A stretch of 64,000 nucleotides of DNA from NCBI RefSeq assembly GCF_002632585.1, contig NZ_NIBV01000002.1:837909-901908 (forward strand). The letters are read 5' to 3'. Source of the DNA: Xenorhabdus szentirmaii DSM 16338 (GTDB lineage Bacteria; Pseudomonadota; Gammaproteobacteria; Enterobacterales; Enterobacteriaceae). Position numbers and translations under genes: made by a program. The notes under the pieces were generated by a model that saw only the letters and a list, made by a program, of their open reading frames with translations, did not search any database and had not been told where the DNA came from. Numbering within the stretch: position 1 is the first letter of the stretch; each line of letters starts with the position of its first letter. Below are positions 63,032-64,000 of this stretch, piece by piece.

Positions 63032-63451
63032 TTAACTTGCGGAATAGAATCTTGCATTTTGCCATAATTTAATGGCGTTGCGGCTGGCCTCAAAATGAGG
63101 TTCGGGAAGGTGATTGGGATCGCACCAAATGAGCTGCCCACATTTATCAGGTTCCATTAATTTAGGCTCTCCGCCGGTATAACGTGCCAGCAAACAAACT
63201 GAAATGGTATGTTTTCCTTCTTTGCGATATGTCTCAATATTATTGCATACGCCGAAAACTTCAGGGTGTTGGATTGTTAGGCCGATTTCTTCTTGAATTT
63301 CACGAATGGCACATTCTTCAAAGGTTTCACCGGGATCGACATGTCCGCCAAAAATGGACCAGTAGGGTGCGTGTGGGCCGATACGTTTTCCTAACAGAAT
63401 TTCACCCTTGTCATTCACAATAATGACACCCACTCCGACAACAACTGACAT
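63032..63451 (-). CDS. Nudix hydrolase
   Basis: These 139 residues have a full Nudix box at 36-58 (GHVDPGETFEE, REIQEEIGL). It would hydrolyse a nucleoside diphosphate derivative; the substrate is not clear, and GPHAPYWSIFGGHVDPGE resembles NUDT15/NudG-type house-cleaning enzymes. I take ATG 63451 (MSVVVGVGVIIV); an ATG at 63469 lacks an SD. Confidence 0.85.
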   Translation of the reverse strand: MSVVVGVGVIIVNDKGEILLGKRIGPHAPYWSIFGGHVDPGETFEECAIREIQEEIGLTIQHPEVFGVCNNIETYRKEGKHTISVCLLARYTGGEPKLMEPDKCGQLIWCDPNHLPEPHFEASRNAIKLWQNARFYSAS

Positions 63452-63594
63452 TAATATATTCCCCTTCATTATATCTGTTGACTTTCTGAAGATATCTGCA
63501 ATGGATTTTGTTTATCACATAAGAAATCATTTCGTGACATATTCTTACTACTTGATCGAAGTAATACAATGTTTAATCTAAAAGTAATTTTAAC

Positions 63595-63606
63595 TGAAAC
63601 GATTCA
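63595..63606 (+). promoter_or_regulatory. Cra (FruR) operator before fruK
   Basis: TGAAACGATTCA is a perfect palindromic match to the Cra half-site consensus (TGAA-CG-TTCA), 73 bases before the fruK start. Cra represses the fructose operon until fructose-1-phosphate binds. Confidence 0.75.
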
Positions 63607-63678
63607 ATTTTGATGTTATAAATAACAGATAAATTTTAATGTTAAAGATGACTGTTTATTCAGGAGATACTGGGCAAG

Positions 63679-64000
63679 ATGAGGCGTCGAGTTGCCACAA
63701 TTACATTAAACCCTGCTTATGATTTAGTGGGCTTATGTCCGGATATTGTCAGGGGAGCCGTTAATCGAGTACAAACTGCGGGACTCCATGCGGCGGGCAA
63801 AGGAAATAATGTTGCAAAAGTCTTACGTGACTTAGGTATTGATGTCACCGTCAGCGGTTTTCTGGGAGAAGAGAATCAAGAAGGATTTCAGCAATTCTTC
63901 AGCGAGAATAATATGGTAAATCGCTTCCATTTAGTCTCTGGTCGAACGCGCATTAATGTAAAACTTACAGAGAAACGTGGTGAAGTAACGGATTTCAATT
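63679..64000 (+). CDS. fruK: 1-phosphofructokinase FruK, 5' part, cut by the window end
   Basis: The first 107 residues of a PfkB-family kinase are present: VATITLNPAYDLVGL, AAGKGNNVAKVLRDLGI, VSGFLGEENQEGF, SGRTRINVKLTEK. It phosphorylates fructose-1-phosphate. In E. coli the gene lies after fruB, but here it is first behind the Cra site, and the neighbour upstream is the divergent Nudix gene. The ATG at 63679 has AGGAG 12 bases upstream, a rather long spacing. The rest, and probably fruA, lie beyond the window. Confidence 0.88.
   Translation, partial: MRRRVATITLNPAYDLVGLCPDIVRGAVNRVQTAGLHAAGKGNNVAKVLRDLGIDVTVSGFLGEENQEGFQQFFSENNMVNRFHLVSGRTRINVKLTEKRGEVTDFN

Overview
The window is bacterial chromosome from an enterobacterium, most likely a Morganellaceae member of the Xenorhabdus/Photorhabdus type. 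The right quarter has the Enterobacterales order proL - lapC(yejM) - yejL / yejK - rplY - radD(yejH) - rsuA - bcr - yejG, followed by mepS, lpxT, efpL(yeiP), an Mtr-like permease, a Nudix gene and the start of fruK. The genus call is an inference from gene content and AT-rich spacers; no 16S gene is present.

Two mobile elements fill the left three quarters. Element 1 (window start to about 8.63 kb) is the right-hand part of an integrated element. It carries a complete HK97-type head module in the order capsid, protease, portal, head closure, connector, HNH nuclease, TerS, TerL, and no tail genes. This is the layout of capsid-forming phage-inducible chromosomal islands (cf-PICIs), satellites that build their own heads and borrow tails. 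The capsid gene has an in-frame TGA and the terminase gene has a frameshift with a perfect 18-bp inverted repeat at the lesion. After the module come a strongly structured RNA candidate, a Ner-like regulator, an AT-rich membrane protein in the usual cargo position, and a tRNA-3'-end-like sequence with a terminator that looks like attR.

Element 2 (about 8.7 to 48 kb) is a contractile-tailed prophage. The leftward operon (8.7-14.1 kb) holds integrase, DUF4224, HNH nuclease, Gp157 and a probable annealing protein. A decayed IS701-family copy (14.2-15.6 kb) sits where the immunity region should be, and no CI-type repressor is visible. The rightward early genes (15.7-21.9 kb) include a broken ydaT, a replication protein, a VapBC-type pair, DUF1367, Ref and a Q-like antiterminator, followed by a promoter/terminator pair of the pR'-tR' kind. 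Then come a DNA methyltransferase, RelE/XRE and HicAB pairs, holin-endolysin-Rz/Rz1, TerS/TerL, DUF1073 portal, head genes, DUF3383 sheath, tube, tape measure, baseplate genes and a repeat-rich tail fibre. The right end carries a glycosyltransferase and a free-standing relative of the fibre's C-terminal domain, both on the opposite strand.

Nine phage genes or ORFs on both strands share the leader GAGGCAAGACC (or a close variant) directly before the start codon. Several genes in both elements have premature stops, so both look like decaying residents; the late head and tail genes of element 2 are otherwise almost intact. The host part looks normal. It includes a good Cra operator before fruK (without an adjacent fruB), two miniature fimbrial-like proteins between lpxT and efpL, and a palindromic operator-like site upstream of yejG.
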